Positions 51,407 to 60,717 are shown, numbered from the stretch's first letter. The stretch is 64,000 nucleotides of DNA from Rossellomorea marisflavi (GCF_001274775.1 NZ_LGUE01000004.1:604163-668162); one strand, 5' to 3'. A program made the numbers and translations. Notes: generated by a model not told the origin, from the sequence alone.

Positions 51407-51901
51407 TTAAATCCCAAAAAGGAAATCGATAAACTTCATAAACAAGTAGACCATGAAGGGAAGGATCATTGCAAAACATATCGTATAGATCCAGATTCTC
51501 GCCTTATGTTTAACACACAATACCACAATCGAGAGAACCATCATATAATACAACCAGAAAAAAATGAGGGTGCTGAGATTCATTGCAGGAGCAAAGATTG
51601 ACCAGTATTGCGTCAGGATTCCAAAAAACACGACGAGGAACCCCATAGTGAAAACAATGGAAAATACAGCGATTATAATGAATGGAACAGCAATCCACCC
51701 TTCCCGCTTAAACAATCCAGGATGCTTTTTATATTGGAAGTAGGTCACCGCGTGTGACATTAGGAATAGCAAAAGCGGATAGCCTAGGAATTTCGCAGAC
51801 AACGACCATTCACTATCAGCTACATACCCGATCCCCATATCACTATGAAATATTACATACACAAGTCCAAGTACACCAATCTGACCTAATGTATAATACA
51901 T
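51407..51901 (-). CDS. Polytopic membrane protein, unknown
   Basis: A 164-residue protein with four to five hydrophobic segments (about 3-19, 38-55, 70-95, 105-128, 137-160). No family recognised. AT-rich relative to neighbours. Confidence 0.68.
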   Translation of the reverse strand: MYYTLGQIGVLGLVYVIFHSDMGIGYVADSEWSLSAKFLGYPLLLFLMSHAVTYFQYKKHPGLFKREGWIAVPFIIIAVFSIVFTMGFLVVFFGILTQYWSIFAPAMNLSTLIFFWLYYMMVLSIVVLCVKHKARIWIYTICFAMILPFMVYLFMKFIDFLFGI

Positions 51902-52259
51902 TATTTTTTTGATATATCATCACTACTTTCTCTCTTCTTCCGTCATGTTACTCATGACAAATACAAGTAAATATATGGATTTTTACCCTTCTCTCTATGT
52001 TGTGTAAACCTTCTTGATCGGCTGTAATCCTAATAGAAAAGGAGTTTTCAAAAATTCATAAAAGACGAATACCATTACACCCCCACAAATGTATGTTTAT
52101 TCCATTATAGCAAACTTCCATTTTCCATGAGGAGGCAGTTCTGAGCGAGAGAGAAAACTTGTGATGATTAGATCTATTGTAAAAAAGCTCCTACATATTT
52201 TTTCATCCCATCCATCAATCCATATTTCTACTAACAATCACAACCAATCCATTCTTTCT
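51902..52259. other. Gap with no recognised feature
   Basis: About 360 AT-rich bases. I see no open frame with a ribosome site, no long hairpin and no repeat shared with the window. Confidence 0.4.
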
Positions 52260-52766
52260 TCATAGGGGTTCCTCTAAATTTCTCAACCTCACCACCTCAT
52301 CTTCTCCCATTCCAGCCACCTTCTCGATCCCGCCGTCTTCCATCCTGCCCATGAGCACCACACCTTTTGCATACGATTCGTCCTTGTAATACAGCGTGAC
52401 GTCTCCCCACGGAGCGTAGTAGGCAAAGTCACCGGCTGAAGGAGTGTCTCCTTCAGGGGCTCCTTCGGTCGTCAACTTTTTCGGCGGATAGCTGAGCTTC
52501 TCGAATCCGCCGAAATCCTTGAAAGTGAGCTCCAGTGGAAGCTGGTCTATAAAGTCACTGCTGGTGGGATTGTCGTACATAGTGATCTCGACTTCCTCTC
52601 CCCCGATTTCTGCCATAATGATCATCTCTTCAGTCGGTTTCACAACGTTCTCCTCCTTTTCAGTCACGGTATTGGTTCCTTCACGAGGTTCGGGCGCATC
52701 CGATCCGCAGGCAGATGCGATCAGTACCGCAACGGTCACACCGATTCCGAATAACTTCCCTTTCAT
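52260..52766 (-). CDS. Cyclophilin-like fold lipoprotein
   Basis: A 168-residue predicted lipoprotein: signal ending VAVLIASAC with Cys at about residue 20, a Glu/Thr linker, then a cyclophilin-like domain ([60 protein letters not shown]). The D-x-P-x-S/T-x-D-F-x-x-x-L-P pattern is typical. Other members of this fold are often reductase-associated; function unknown. It overlaps the upstream acetyltransferase by 4 bases. Confidence 0.82.
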   Translation of the reverse strand: MKGKLFGIGVTVAVLIASACGSDAPEPREGTNTVTEKEENVVKPTEEMIIMAEIGGEEVEITMYDNPTSSDFIDQLPLELTFKDFGGFEKLSYPPKKLTTEGAPEGDTPSAGDFAYYAPWGDVTLYYKDESYAKGVVLMGRMEDGGIEKVAGMGEDEVVRLRNLEEPL

Positions 52767-53344
52767 TCGCTCTCTTCCTCGATCGTCTTCACCACTTTTG
52801 CCGGCACGCCTGCCACAACGGTTCCTTCCGGGACATCCTTCGTGACAACGGCTCCTGCTGCGACGACGGCGCGGTCACCGATGGTCACGCCCGGCAGGAT
52901 CGTCGCACCCGAACCGATCCACACACTTTTTCCAATGGTGACGGGGGATGCATACGTGGTATTCCTCGTTTTCATGTCGAGACCGTGATTCAACGTGGCG
53001 ATGTTGACATTCATACCGATCAGGCTGCCGTCGCCGATGTGGATGCCGCCGCGGTCCTGGAACGAACAGCCTGTGTTGAAGAACACGTCCTTCCCGATTG
53101 AGATGTTCTTGCCAAAGTCTGTATAGAACGGCGGGAAGCACATAAACGAATCGTCTACTTCACGACCGGTAAGTTCACGGAAGATCTCGACGATTTCTTC
53201 TTTGGGATGATAGCTCGTATTCAGCTTCATCGTTATCCGCTGAGCTTCAAAACTGCAGTCCGTCAGCATGCCGTGAAGTGCCTTATCCTCGCCCGCAATC
53301 GGGTGTCCCGCCCTGCAGTATTCAATGAATTCGTCCATATTCAC
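52763..53344 (-). CDS. Sugar O-acetyltransferase-like (hexapeptide repeat)
   Basis: A 193-residue left-handed beta-helix acetyltransferase: [40 protein letters not shown], the catalytic His in [13 protein letters not shown] (about 110-120), and [20 protein letters not shown] at the end. Several starts are possible; GTG 53344 has AAAGGTGG 7 bases upstream. The TTG at 53362 and the ATG at 53338 are alternatives. It is divergent from a LysR gene. Confidence 0.87.
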   Translation of the reverse strand: MNMDEFIEYCRAGHPIAGEDKALHGMLTDCSFEAQRITMKLNTSYHPKEEIVEIFRELTGREVDDSFMCFPPFYTDFGKNISIGKDVFFNTGCSFQDRGGIHIGDGSLIGMNVNIATLNHGLDMKTRNTTYASPVTIGKSVWIGSGATILPGVTIGDRAVVAAGAVVTKDVPEGTVVAGVPAKVVKTIEEESE

Positions 53345-53458
53345 ATGATGACCACCTTTCAAACCTATTCTTCCTTTATGGTAAGATGGTATGGTTAAAA
53401 TAACAAATACCTATAGCAAATACACTCATATAGCTAAAACGTATAGGAGGAAACGTAT

Positions 53459-54361
53459 ATGGATATCCGAATACTCCGCTACTTCCTCGCTGTTGCCCGG
53501 GAGGAAAGCATATCCCATGCCGCGAAGGCCCTGCATGTATCGCAGCCGACCCTTTCCCGCCAGCTGGCCGACTTGGAAACCGAGCTCGGGACCACGCTGG
53601 TCATCAGGGGCAACCGGCGGATCTCCCTAACGGAAGAGGGTCATTTTTTAGTGAAAAAGGCGAAAGAAATCGTCGCCCTCGTCGACAAGACCGAGGCGAA
53701 CTTCAAGCAGCCGATCGGATCCGTCACAGGCGAGATCACCATCGGCGCAGGGGAAACCGAGGCCATGGGACTCATCGGGCGGTCCCTTCATTCCCTCTTG
53801 ACCGAACATCCCGGCATCCGGTTCCACCTTTACAGCGGGAATGCCGATGATCTCATGGAAAAACTCGACTCTGGCGTCCTGGACTTCGGCTTGGTCATCG
53901 AGCCGACCAACAAGGAGAAATATGAGTATCTCCACCTTCCCGCCGTCGATACGTGGGGTGTGCTCATGCGAAGGGATAGCCCCCTTGCCGCCCTCGATAC
54001 CATCACACCGGAGGACCTTGCCAATCACCCCCTCATCCTTTCACGGCAGACGACCGTTGACAATGAGCTCACCGGGTGGTTCGGTCGTGACATCGGGGAC
54101 CTGACAATCGTCGGTACCTATAATCTCCTCTACAACGCGTCCCTCATGGTGAAAGAAGGAATCGGCTACGCCGTCTGTCTGGAGAAGATCATCCCGACGC
54201 CGGAGGATGGGGAGCTTGTGTTCAGGCCCCTTAACCCCGGACTCCATGCCGGCTTGAATCTCATCTGGAAGAAGCACGGGATGCATTCTGCCGCGGCGAA
54301 CACCTTCCTCGATCACACCCGCAGGACGATCCACGCAAAAAAAGAAGACCCCGAAGGCTGA
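53459..54361 (+). CDS. LysR-family transcriptional regulator
   Basis: A 300-residue LysR protein. The HTH at about 1-60 has ILRYFLAVAREESISHAAKA and LHVSQPTLSRQLADLETELG, then the sensor domain from GEITIGAGETEAMGLIGRSL. AGGAGG lies 9 bases before the ATG. It is divergent from an acetyltransferase/cyclophilin-like pair, the likely target. Confidence 0.92.
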   Translation: MDIRILRYFLAVAREESISHAAKALHVSQPTLSRQLADLETELGTTLVIRGNRRISLTEEGHFLVKKAKEIVALVDKTEANFKQPIGSVTGEITIGAGETEAMGLIGRSLHSLLTEHPGIRFHLYSGNADDLMEKLDSGVLDFGLVIEPTNKEKYEYLHLPAVDTWGVLMRRDSPLAALDTITPEDLANHPLILSRQTTVDNELTGWFGRDIGDLTIVGTYNLLYNASLMVKEGIGYAVCLEKIIPTPEDGELVFRPLNPGLHAGLNLIWKKHGMHSAAANTFLDHTRRTIHAKKEDPEG

Positions 54362-54374
54362 ACCTCCGGGGTCT
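54346..54374. terminator. Bidirectional terminator overlapping the LysR end
   Basis: AGACCCCGAAGG - CTGAA - CCTCCGGGGTCT, with the LysR stop codon (54361) in the loop. It faces the convergent adhA gene. Confidence 0.85.
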
Positions 54375-54381
54375 ATCACAA

Positions 54382-55422
54382 TTAAATCGTGCTCGTATCA
54401 ATAACGAATCGGTATTTCACATCAGAAGCCAATACGCGCTTGTACGCTTCATCGATCTGATCCGCCGAGATGAGCTCGATCTTCGGTGCAATGTTGTGTT
54501 CTGCACAGAAATTGAGCATCTCTTGTGTTTCTTGAATGCCGCCGATCATGGATCCGGCGAAAGAACGACGGTGGCCGATGAGGGACATGACGTTCAGTGA
54601 CATCGGTTCTCCCGGTGCGCCCACATTGACGAGCGTCCCGTCAAGCGTCAGGAGGGAGAAGTATGCATCGATGTCGATGTTGGCGCTGACCGTGTTGATG
54701 ATCAGGTCGAAGCGGCCTTTCAGCTTCTCGAATGTTTCCGGATCCTTCGTCGCATAGTACTCCTTGGCACCAAAGGCGAGTCCGTCTTCCTCTTTGTTCA
54801 GTGTTTGGGAAAGGACCGTCACCTCTGCTCCCATGGCGTTGGCGATCTTGACGGCCATATGACCGAGTCCACCCATCCCGACGATGGCGACTTTCTTGCC
54901 GGGGCCGGCATTCCAGTGGTGGAGCGGTGAATACGTGGTGATCCCTGCGCATAGAAGCGGTGCCGCCGCATCAAGCTCGATACCATCCGGGATGTGCAAG
55001 GCGAAATCTTCCGTCACGACGATATGTGTAGAATAGCCGCCTTGTGTAGGCTCTCCGTATTTATCGACGCCCGCATAGGTCGGCACATTGCCTTTCAGGC
55101 AGTACTGCTCCTCACCAGCCTTACAGTTGACGCATTCACCGCAAGAGTCGACCATGCAGCCGACACCTGCGCGGTCGCCCACCTTGAACTTCGACACACC
55201 AGAGCCGACTTCCGTGATGATCCCGGCAATCTCATGCCCCGGAACGAGTGGATAACTCACTTCTCCCCACTCACCGTGGGCTGTATGGATATCAGAGTGA
55301 CAGATCCCTGCGAATTTGATTTCGATCAGTACATCCTTTTCATCCAGTTCACGTCGTTTGATTTCTGCTGAGCGGAAAGCCTTATCCGGCCCGTCCACTG
55401 CGCGTGCTTTTGCCATAACCAT
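54382..55422 (-). CDS. adhA: Zinc-dependent NAD(P) alcohol dehydrogenase (AdhA/YahK-like)
   Basis: A 346-residue MDR alcohol dehydrogenase. Catalytic-zinc ligands are Cys in [13 protein letters not shown] (about 40) and His in PGHEIAG; the four structural-zinc Cys lie in [20 protein letters not shown] (about 100-119). The nucleotide site is [11 protein letters not shown] (about 183-193). It is the cinnamyl-alcohol-dehydrogenase/YahK group that reduces aldehydes. GAGGAGG lies before the ATG. The promoter has the 19-base spacer of MerR control, and a MerR gene with a premature stop is divergent. Confidence 0.93.
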   Translation of the reverse strand: MVMAKARAVDGPDKAFRSAEIKRRELDEKDVLIEIKFAGICHSDIHTAHGEWGEVSYPLVPGHEIAGIITEVGSGVSKFKVGDRAGVGCMVDSCGECVNCKAGEEQYCLKGNVPTYAGVDKYGEPTQGGYSTHIVVTEDFALHIPDGIELDAAAPLLCAGITTYSPLHHWNAGPGKKVAIVGMGGLGHMAVKIANAMGAEVTVLSQTLNKEEDGLAFGAKEYYATKDPETFEKLKGRFDLIINTVSANIDIDAYFSLLTLDGTLVNVGAPGEPMSLNVMSLIGHRRSFAGSMIGGIQETQEMLNFCAEHNIAPKIELISADQIDEAYKRVLASDVKYRFVIDTSTI

Positions 55423-55506
55423 AGTAGTTCCTCCTCGAATTCTGATTGTCCCAAGTCAGGGTGTCTTGCTCCTACTGCTATCCCCATTTTCCTCTTAGGC
55501 GAAACC

Positions 55507-55537
55507 ATCGTACCCCCTCTAGTTCACTCTAGGTCAA
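55507..55537 (-). promoter_or_regulatory. MerR-type promoter of adhA (19-base spacer)
   Basis: Minus strand: TTGACC (55537-55532), spacer of 19 bases, TACGAT (55512-55507). The spacer holds an imperfect dyad CTAGAGTGAACTAGAG. Over-long spacers with a central dyad are the signature of promoters activated by MerR/AdhR-type regulators. Confidence 0.7.
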
Positions 55538-55552
55538 GCACGATGCTCTCTT

Positions 55553-55581
55553 TTGACAACCAGTGACCACCGTGGTATCTT
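55553..55581 (+). promoter_or_regulatory. Promoter of the MerR-type regulator
   Basis: TTGACA 55553-55558, 17-base spacer, TATCTT 55576-55581. Perfect -35. Confidence 0.62.
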
Positions 55582-55614
55582 TCCAATCAGATAAAGACGA
55601 AAAGGGGAACCCTC

Positions 55615-56022
55615 ATGAAAACCTACTCCATCAGCGAGGTAGCCAAGGAACTGAATCTCACCATCTACACGCTCCGCTATTATGACAAAGAAGGACTCAT
55701 GCCCTTCGTGGAACGCAGTCCGAGCGGCGTCCGCCTCTTCAAGGACTCCGACATCAGCACGCTCCGCATCATCGAATGCCTGAAATCCACCGGCATGCCC
55801 ATCAAGGATATCAAAACCTTCATCGACTGGTGCACAGAAGGCGACTCCACCCTCTAGGAACGTCACGACCTCTTCATGGAACGAAAGGCCACCGTGGAAA
55901 AGCAGATGGCTGATCTCATGAAGACGATGGAAGTGATCGACCACAAATGCAGCTACTATAAGGAAGCGCTGGCTGCGGGGACGGAAGAGATCCATCGTGA
56001 CAAGAAAATTGAGATCCAATAG
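55615..56022 (+). pseudogene. MerR-family regulator (AdhR-like) with in-frame amber stop
   Basis: The N-terminal MerR winged HTH reads TYSISEVAKELNLTIYTLRY then YDKEGLMPFVERSPSGVRLF, followed by MPIKDIKTFIDWCTEGDSTL. There an in-frame TAG occurs (55855-55857). The same frame then continues as the expected coiled-coil dimerisation helix (ERHDLFMERKATVEKQMADL; EVIDHKCSYYKEALAAGTEE) to a TAG at 56020-56022. A single base change from a sense codon (for example CAG) explains it. The full protein would be 135 residues. Without the helix it should not dimerise, so divergent adhA may not be induced. Confidence 0.88.
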
Positions 56023-56049
56023 AAAAACGCCCTGGATTGTGCGTTTTTT
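56023..56049. terminator. Bidirectional terminator
   Basis: AAAAACGC ... GCGTTTTT immediately after the MerR-type gene and before the convergent CbrC-like gene. Confidence 0.75.
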
Positions 56050-56054
56050 CACGT

Positions 56055-56609
<555 letters not shown>

Positions 56610-56768
56610 CTAAGGCAGAAAAAAATCAAGCATGGCCGTGATGATGATTGCCTGCGCACACGTGATCATGAGTTCATCCTTCCAGTGCGTCTTGCCGAAT
56701 CGACTGAGAAGACGCGCAATGACAAAAGCAAAAAACCAGATAGCCAGAAATGTATAAAGCCAAGCCAA
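56610..56768 (-). CDS. Very small two-helix membrane protein
   Basis: 52 residues from TTG 56768 (GAGGTG about 6 bases upstream; a GTG at 56777 is the alternative): helix 1 AWLYTFLAIWFFAFVIARLL, a polar SRFGKTHWKDEL loop, then helix 2 (MITCAQAIIITAMLDFFLP) at the C-terminus. It is on the same strand as, and 30 bases before, the CbrC-like gene. Confidence 0.55.
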   Translation of the reverse strand: MAWLYTFLAIWFFAFVIARLLSRFGKTHWKDELMITCAQAIIITAMLDFFLP

Positions 56769-56845
56769 ACCTAACACCTCAACCCATTTTTCTCCATCTT
56801 ATCACATCCCCCTTATGCAGAGAATGATAGTTGACTAGAAAACAG

Positions 56846-56874
56846 TTGACGAATAGAAATCGGCGCCATACAAT
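56846..56874 (+). promoter_or_regulatory. Promoter of the PadR operon
   Basis: TTGACG 56846-56851, 17-base spacer, TACAAT 56869-56874. The expected transcript start is at about 56881. Confidence 0.68.
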
Positions 56875-56893
56875 TATACCTAGATGAACTATG

Positions 56894-56908
56894 CATAGAT
56901 AATCTATG
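56894..56908. promoter_or_regulatory. PadR operator candidate
   Basis: CATAGAT-A-ATCTATG, a perfect dyad with one central base, in the leader just after the expected transcript start and 19 bases before the PadR ATG. It fits autorepression by roadblock. Confidence 0.6.
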
Positions 56909-56926
56909 TATGAAAGGATGACTAAG

Positions 56927-57271
56927 ATGAAAGTGAACAAAGAATTGGTGAAAGGAAGTACCTCCACGCTCATTCTCAGCCTGCTGAATGACCGTCCCAT
57001 GTACGGATATGAATTGATCAAGGTCATGGAGGAGCGCTCGAACGGGATATTCAGCCTGAAGGAAGGAACCCTCTATCCCCTCCTTCATTCGTTGGAGGAG
57101 CAAGGGGTGATCGAAGCCTATTGGGGACAGGGAGATACAGGAAGGAAGCGTAAGTACTACCGCATCACCAAAAGCGGCCAGGCCTTCATGGTCGAGAAAA
57201 AAGAAGAGTGGTCCACCTTTAAAGGTGCGGTGGATGACATCCTGGGATGGGAGAGGGTTTCATGGGAATGA
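56927..57271 (+). CDS. PadR-family transcriptional regulator
   Basis: A 114-residue PadR s1-type protein: MKVNKELVKGSTSTLILSLL, DRPMYGYELIKVMEERSNGI and the wing FSLKEGTLYPLLHSLEEQGV followed by GRKRKYYRITKSGQ. The start is ATG 56927 with GAAAGG 9 bases upstream. It overlaps the next gene by 4 bases (ATGA), so regulator and membrane protein are one unit. Confidence 0.92.
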   Translation: MKVNKELVKGSTSTLILSLLNDRPMYGYELIKVMEERSNGIFSLKEGTLYPLLHSLEEQGVIEAYWGQGDTGRKRKYYRITKSGQAFMVEKKEEWSTFKGAVDDILGWERVSWE

Positions 57272-58518
57272 ACGAACCATTCAAAGACTATATCAGTGCC
57301 GTGTGCAGCCGTATCCGCAACAAAGATGTTCATGAGGAAGTGGCCCTTGAGCTAGAGGATCACCTCCATACACTGAAGGAACACGCCATGAAGGAAGGAC
57401 GTTCAGAAAAGGACGCCGTGGATTATGCCATCAGTCAGATGGGAGACCCAACCACCGTTGGGAAACAGCTTCATCAAACCCATCGGCCGACATTTGACGT
57501 GGCGATCCTCATCCCCGTTGCCGTGATTTCCGTTTTTGGTCTCATTTCCATGTATTTCATCCAGTTTCAATCCAACATCACGGGGATCGGCGACATTTTT
57601 CAAAGCAGCCTGATTTTTTACCTGGCCGGCTTGATCTTGATGATTGCATGCTTTTTCTATGACTATCGGAAACTATCGCGTTATTCCGGGATCATCTATG
57701 GTGGTACGGTCGCCCTCCTTCTCCTGACCCAGTGGGTCGGGGTCCGGGTAGACGGCATTTCCTATCTTGATATCGGATTCGCCACCCTGCATATTTCCGG
57801 CATTGCCCCCTTCCTCTTGGTCGTGGCATTTGCAGGGATGTTTTATGAATGGAACTGGCATGCACCTAAAAGAGCCATGGTCGGGATCAGTCTCCTCGCG
57901 TTCCCCATCCTGCTCCTTGCATCCGATGGCTTCGCTGTTTATGCTCTCGGACTTGCAGTGGCGCTCACCCTGATGATGGCAACCAGGGCAAAGCTTCATC
58001 AGATCCTCCTGTTCGGGATCAGTGCCATCGCATTACCCGCCCTATTCAAACCTGACTTCTTCTCACCAGTCAGTGCCGGAGACGGGGCAGGAATCAGGGC
58101 TTTATTCCAAAGAGCAGGATGGTTCGGCACTGACTCAGCCGTGAACCTTTCAAACGAGATGCATACCGACTACATCCTTGCGTATATGGTCCATTCCTTT
58201 GGATGGGTGTCGGCTATCGTGACCTTGATGTTCACGATTGTTTTCACGATTCGATTGATCCAAACGGCGAAGACCACCGCCCACTCATTCGGGAAGGTGT
58301 TGACGATCGGATTCGCGGCAGCGTTTGGTACCCAGTTTGTCACAGCGATCGTGACAAATATAGGGCTCCTTCCACCGTCTGGTATCACGATGCCCTTCAT
58401 GAGCTTCGGAGGTACGCATGTATTGATCGACATGATGGCAGCCGGCCTTGTCTTAAGCATCTATCGACGAAGGCGCTTGGCCCCGATTCAATCCGATGGA
58501 ACGTTGAAATCATCATAA
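57268..58518 (+). CDS. PadR-linked FtsW/RodA/SpoVE-like (SEDS) protein with N-terminal HAAS/permease-prefix domain
   Basis: About 416 residues. The N-terminal 70 residues (MNEPFKDYISAVCSRIRNKD, EEVALELEDHLHTLKEHAMK, AVDYAISQMGDPTTVGKQLH) are the helical domain that commonly accompanies PadR regulators (HAAS, or permease-prefix type). Ten or so membrane helices follow with SEDS features: GLISMYFIQFQSNITGI near TM1, the late loop MHTDYILAYMVHSFGWVSAI, and LPPSGITMPFMSFGGTHVLI near the end (compare TGITLPFISYGGSS in FtsW/RodA). SEDS proteins polymerise peptidoglycan; the RodA catalytic Asp region is not obvious here. ATGA overlap with padR; a terminator follows. Confidence 0.83.
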   Translation: MNEPFKDYISAVCSRIRNKDVHEEVALELEDHLHTLKEHAMKEGRSEKDAVDYAISQMGDPTTVGKQLHQTHRPTFDVAILIPVAVISVFGLISMYFIQFQSNITGIGDIFQSSLIFYLAGLILMIACFFYDYRKLSRYSGIIYGGTVALLLLTQWVGVRVDGISYLDIGFATLHISGIAPFLLVVAFAGMFYEWNWHAPKRAMVGISLLAFPILLLASDGFAVYALGLAVALTLMMATRAKLHQILLFGISAIALPALFKPDFFSPVSAGDGAGIRALFQRAGWFGTDSAVNLSNEMHTDYILAYMVHSFGWVSAIVTLMFTIVFTIRLIQTAKTTAHSFGKVLTIGFAAAFGTQFVTAIVTNIGLLPPSGITMPFMSFGGTHVLIDMMAAGLVLSIYRRRRLAPIQSDGTLKSS

Positions 58519-58524
58519 CGGATG

Positions 58525-58554
58525 CTGATCAGGATTTTCCTGATCAGTTTTTTT
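58525..58554 (+). terminator. Terminator of the PadR operon
   Basis: CTGATCAGGA - TTT - TCCTGATCAG followed by seven T, 6 bases after the stop. Confidence 0.92.
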
Positions 58555-58560
58555 CTTTAT

Positions 58561-58583
58561 TTATATCGTATAATACGATATAA
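58561..58583. promoter_or_regulatory. MarR operator: perfect 23-bp palindrome
   Basis: Arms of 11 bases (58561-58571 and 58573-58583) about one central base. Each arm holds a TATAAT-like element; TATAAT at 58579-58584 is a likely -10, so a bound repressor would cover the promoter. It lies 31 bases before the MarR start codon. Confidence 0.7.
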
Positions 58584-58613
58584 TTTAAATAACCGAACCA
58601 AAGGAGAGAACCC

Positions 58614-59033
58614 ATGACAACCGTGAAACAACTCAACCAACACTGGACCGACCTTTATTTCCACCTTCATATCCAGCATCAAGAAAAAATCTCCCACCAA
58701 GTCATCCGCATCATGCAGCTTGTGGATAAACGGGACGAAGTCAGTGTGAAGGATGTCGCCGATCTCCTCTCCGTTACCCAACACACAGCATCCGAGCATG
58801 TGAAGCGGATCATCGAGAAGGGATACCTCCTTAAAAAAAGGCATCCCGATGATGAGCGCAAGGTGATCTTGGAACTGACCGATAGCGGTCGGGCTGTGCT
58901 GTTCCGAAATACCAGTCTTGATGAGGACAAACTGCAGGCTGCCCTGGATCTCATGACTCCTGAGGAAAGAGCAACCGTATCGGAAGCATTCCGGCTGCTG
59001 AGCGAGAAGGCAAAATCATGTACGTCTTCCTGA
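58614..59033 (+). CDS. MarR-family transcriptional regulator
   Basis: A 139-residue MarR protein. The winged HTH is at about 45-95: VSVKDVADLLSVTQHTASEH then RIIEKGYLLKKRHPDDERKV with the wing D-D-E-R. AAAGGAGAG precedes the ATG. It overlaps the DUF3147 gene by 16 bases, forming a three-gene operon with a YfiT-like gene. The upstream palindrome suggests autorepression. Confidence 0.9.
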   Translation: MTTVKQLNQHWTDLYFHLHIQHQEKISHQVIRIMQLVDKRDEVSVKDVADLLSVTQHTASEHVKRIIEKGYLLKKRHPDDERKVILELTDSGRAVLFRNTSLDEDKLQAALDLMTPEERATVSEAFRLLSEKAKSCTSS

Positions 59034-59371
59034 AGATCCTCGTATCCGCCCTCGTCATCGGTGCCGTGACCCAGATTGCAAGGCGCTTCCCTACCTATGG
59101 GGGCATCATCGCGGCCCTTCCCCTGGTCAGCCTCCTCAGCATCATCTGGCTCCATGTACAGGGCGAGGCATCGGAGCGCATCAGCACATTCTCCCTCGGG
59201 GTCCTGTGGGGATTCCCCGCGACAGCCTTCCTGCTCGTCATCGTGTATCTGTCGTTGCAGCACTCCCTCCATCTCTACGCGGCCATCGGACTTGGACTCG
59301 CAGGGTGGGCGCTGTTTCTCGTCTTACAAGATGTCGTCATCAAACAGGCAAAAATCTTTTTCTTATCATAG
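59018..59371 (+). CDS. DUF3147 family membrane protein
   Basis: A 117-residue protein with four membrane segments: VFLKILVSALVIGAVTQIAR, YGGIIAALPLVSLLSIIWLH, LGVLWGFPATAFLLVIVYLS and LYAAIGLGLAGWALFLVLQD. The P-T-Y-G-G-I-I-A-A-L-P core (about 24-34) is characteristic of DUF3147. Possibly a transporter-like protein; function unknown. Translationally coupled to the MarR gene. Confidence 0.85.
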   Translation: MYVFLKILVSALVIGAVTQIARRFPTYGGIIAALPLVSLLSIIWLHVQGEASERISTFSLGVLWGFPATAFLLVIVYLSLQHSLHLYAAIGLGLAGWALFLVLQDVVIKQAKIFFLS

Positions 59372-59383
59372 GAGGAATGAAGA

Positions 59384-59893
59384 ATGAATGAGCGTTATCC
59401 CATCGGGGAGTTTGAAACACCCGACCCTCTATCAGCCGATCAGATTCACCAATGGATCGAAGAGATCCGCACGTTTCCTGCAAGACTCCTGGAAACCGTG
59501 AAATCTTTAAGCGAGCATGACCTGGATAAGGCTTACCGCGAAGGCGGCTGGACCATCCGACAGGTCGTCCACCATGTTGCCGACAGTCATATGAACGCCT
59601 ACATACGCTTCAAACTCGCCCTGACTGAAGAAAAACCGACCATCCGTCCCTATGCAGAGGATAAATGGGCCGAGCTATCGGATTCCCGCTCTCCCATCGC
59701 ATCATCCTTGACGATCATCTCCTCCCTGCACGAACGATGGGTCATTCTTTTAGAAAGCTTGACGGAAGAACTGCTCGCGCGGACCTTCGTCCACCCTGAC
59801 TCTGGGAGCGTTGCCCTTGCCGAAAACATCGGGATCTACGCCTGGCACGGGAATCATCACCTGGCTCATATCCAGCATGCGCTGCAAAACTAA
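59384..59893 (+). CDS. YfiT-like putative metal-dependent bacillithiol transferase
   Basis: A 169-residue DinB-superfamily protein closely resembling YfiT (BstA): it begins ERYPIGEFETPDPLSADQIH, with GGWTIRQVVHHVADSHMNAY (His ligand about 62-66) and the closing YAWHGNHHLAHIQHAL with the H-x3-H pair. YfiT proteins bind metal and transfer bacillithiol to electrophiles, which would suit induction by a MarR sensor. AGGAGGAATG precedes the ATG. Confidence 0.9.
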   Translation: MNERYPIGEFETPDPLSADQIHQWIEEIRTFPARLLETVKSLSEHDLDKAYREGGWTIRQVVHHVADSHMNAYIRFKLALTEEKPTIRPYAEDKWAELSDSRSPIASSLTIISSLHERWVILLESLTEELLARTFVHPDSGSVALAENIGIYAWHGNHHLAHIQHALQN

Positions 59894-59896
59894 AAT

Positions 59897-59935
59897 AAGC
59901 CTTGGCCTTCCTCTTAAGGGAAGGCCAAGGCTTTT
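59897..59935. terminator. Bidirectional terminator
   Basis: AAGCCTTGGCCTTCC ... GGAAGGCCAAGGCTT, 15-bp perfect stem, followed by TTCC. Confidence 0.9.
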
Positions 59936-59936
59936 C

Positions 59937-60680
59937 CTAAAACAACTCATACATCCCATGATAAAAGTACTTGAACTCCTCATCCGACACCCGATATCGC
60001 TTATATCCATCATAAAAGGCATCCTTCTCTTTCCCCGTGAACTTCCCGATAGCCAGCGACTCATCATAACGCGGATCTCCCACCGTCATCCCGGACACAT
60101 CGATGAAGCATCTCACTTCCCCGTCCACTACCAGCACGTTATCGGGATTGCAGTCCCCGTGGATCATCGTGGGTTTGACCGAAGCCGGCCTCTCCGCCTT
60201 CAACTGTTCCAAAAGCTCTATATCCCCGTCCGTCTCACCTGCCCTGACATACGGCTCTGCCTCTTCCCATACCCGCTCCAGCCAATCGCCTTCTCCTATT
60301 CCTTCCAACGGCTCTCCTTCATGGAATCGCTGAAGGAAATCACCGAAACTCCTAATGAGCGCAAGGCGTTCCTCACCATCGTCGACTCTCTTCAACGCCG
60401 ATGTCAGGGAGACTCCCTCTATGTATTCCATTAGAAGATAACTGTCTCTATCACTCTCCCAAAATCCCAAGAATCCAGGCACTGCAACAGTTCCCTGAAC
60501 GCGTTGTAGCGCCTGTGCTTCTTTCCTTAGCCAGTCACGGTAGCGGGGTTGGGACGCCTTCTTCAAAATGAACGTCCCCTCCTCGGTTTCAACCTGGCTC
60601 ACTTCAGACGTGCACCCCTGTTCTTCAAGGAGTTTATGCTGGCGGATGGGGCCGGCCAACCTTTCAATCTTCTCGATCAT
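59937..60680 (-). CDS. APH-family phosphotransferase
   Basis: A 247-residue kinase-fold protein. The nucleotide-binding part has TFILKKASQPRY (Lys about 38). The catalytic loop is TMIHGDCNPDNVLV (Asp in HGD, about 180) and the metal Asp is in RCFIDVSGMTVGDP. GVSLTSALKRVDDGEERLAL lies between the lobes. ATG 60680 with AAAGGGGGAC; the frame extends to 60725. Substrate unknown. Not similar enough to the 50.5 kb copy to call a recent duplication. Confidence 0.86.
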   Translation of the reverse strand: MIEKIERLAGPIRQHKLLEEQGCTSEVSQVETEEGTFILKKASQPRYRDWLRKEAQALQRVQGTVAVPGFLGFWESDRDSYLLMEYIEGVSLTSALKRVDDGEERLALIRSFGDFLQRFHEGEPLEGIGEGDWLERVWEEAEPYVRAGETDGDIELLEQLKAERPASVKPTMIHGDCNPDNVLVVDGEVRCFIDVSGMTVGDPRYDESLAIGKFTGKEKDAFYDGYKRYRVSDEEFKYFYHGMYELF

Positions 60681-60717
60681 CTCACGTCCCCCTTTCTTAA
60701 AATGGGAAAATACATGG

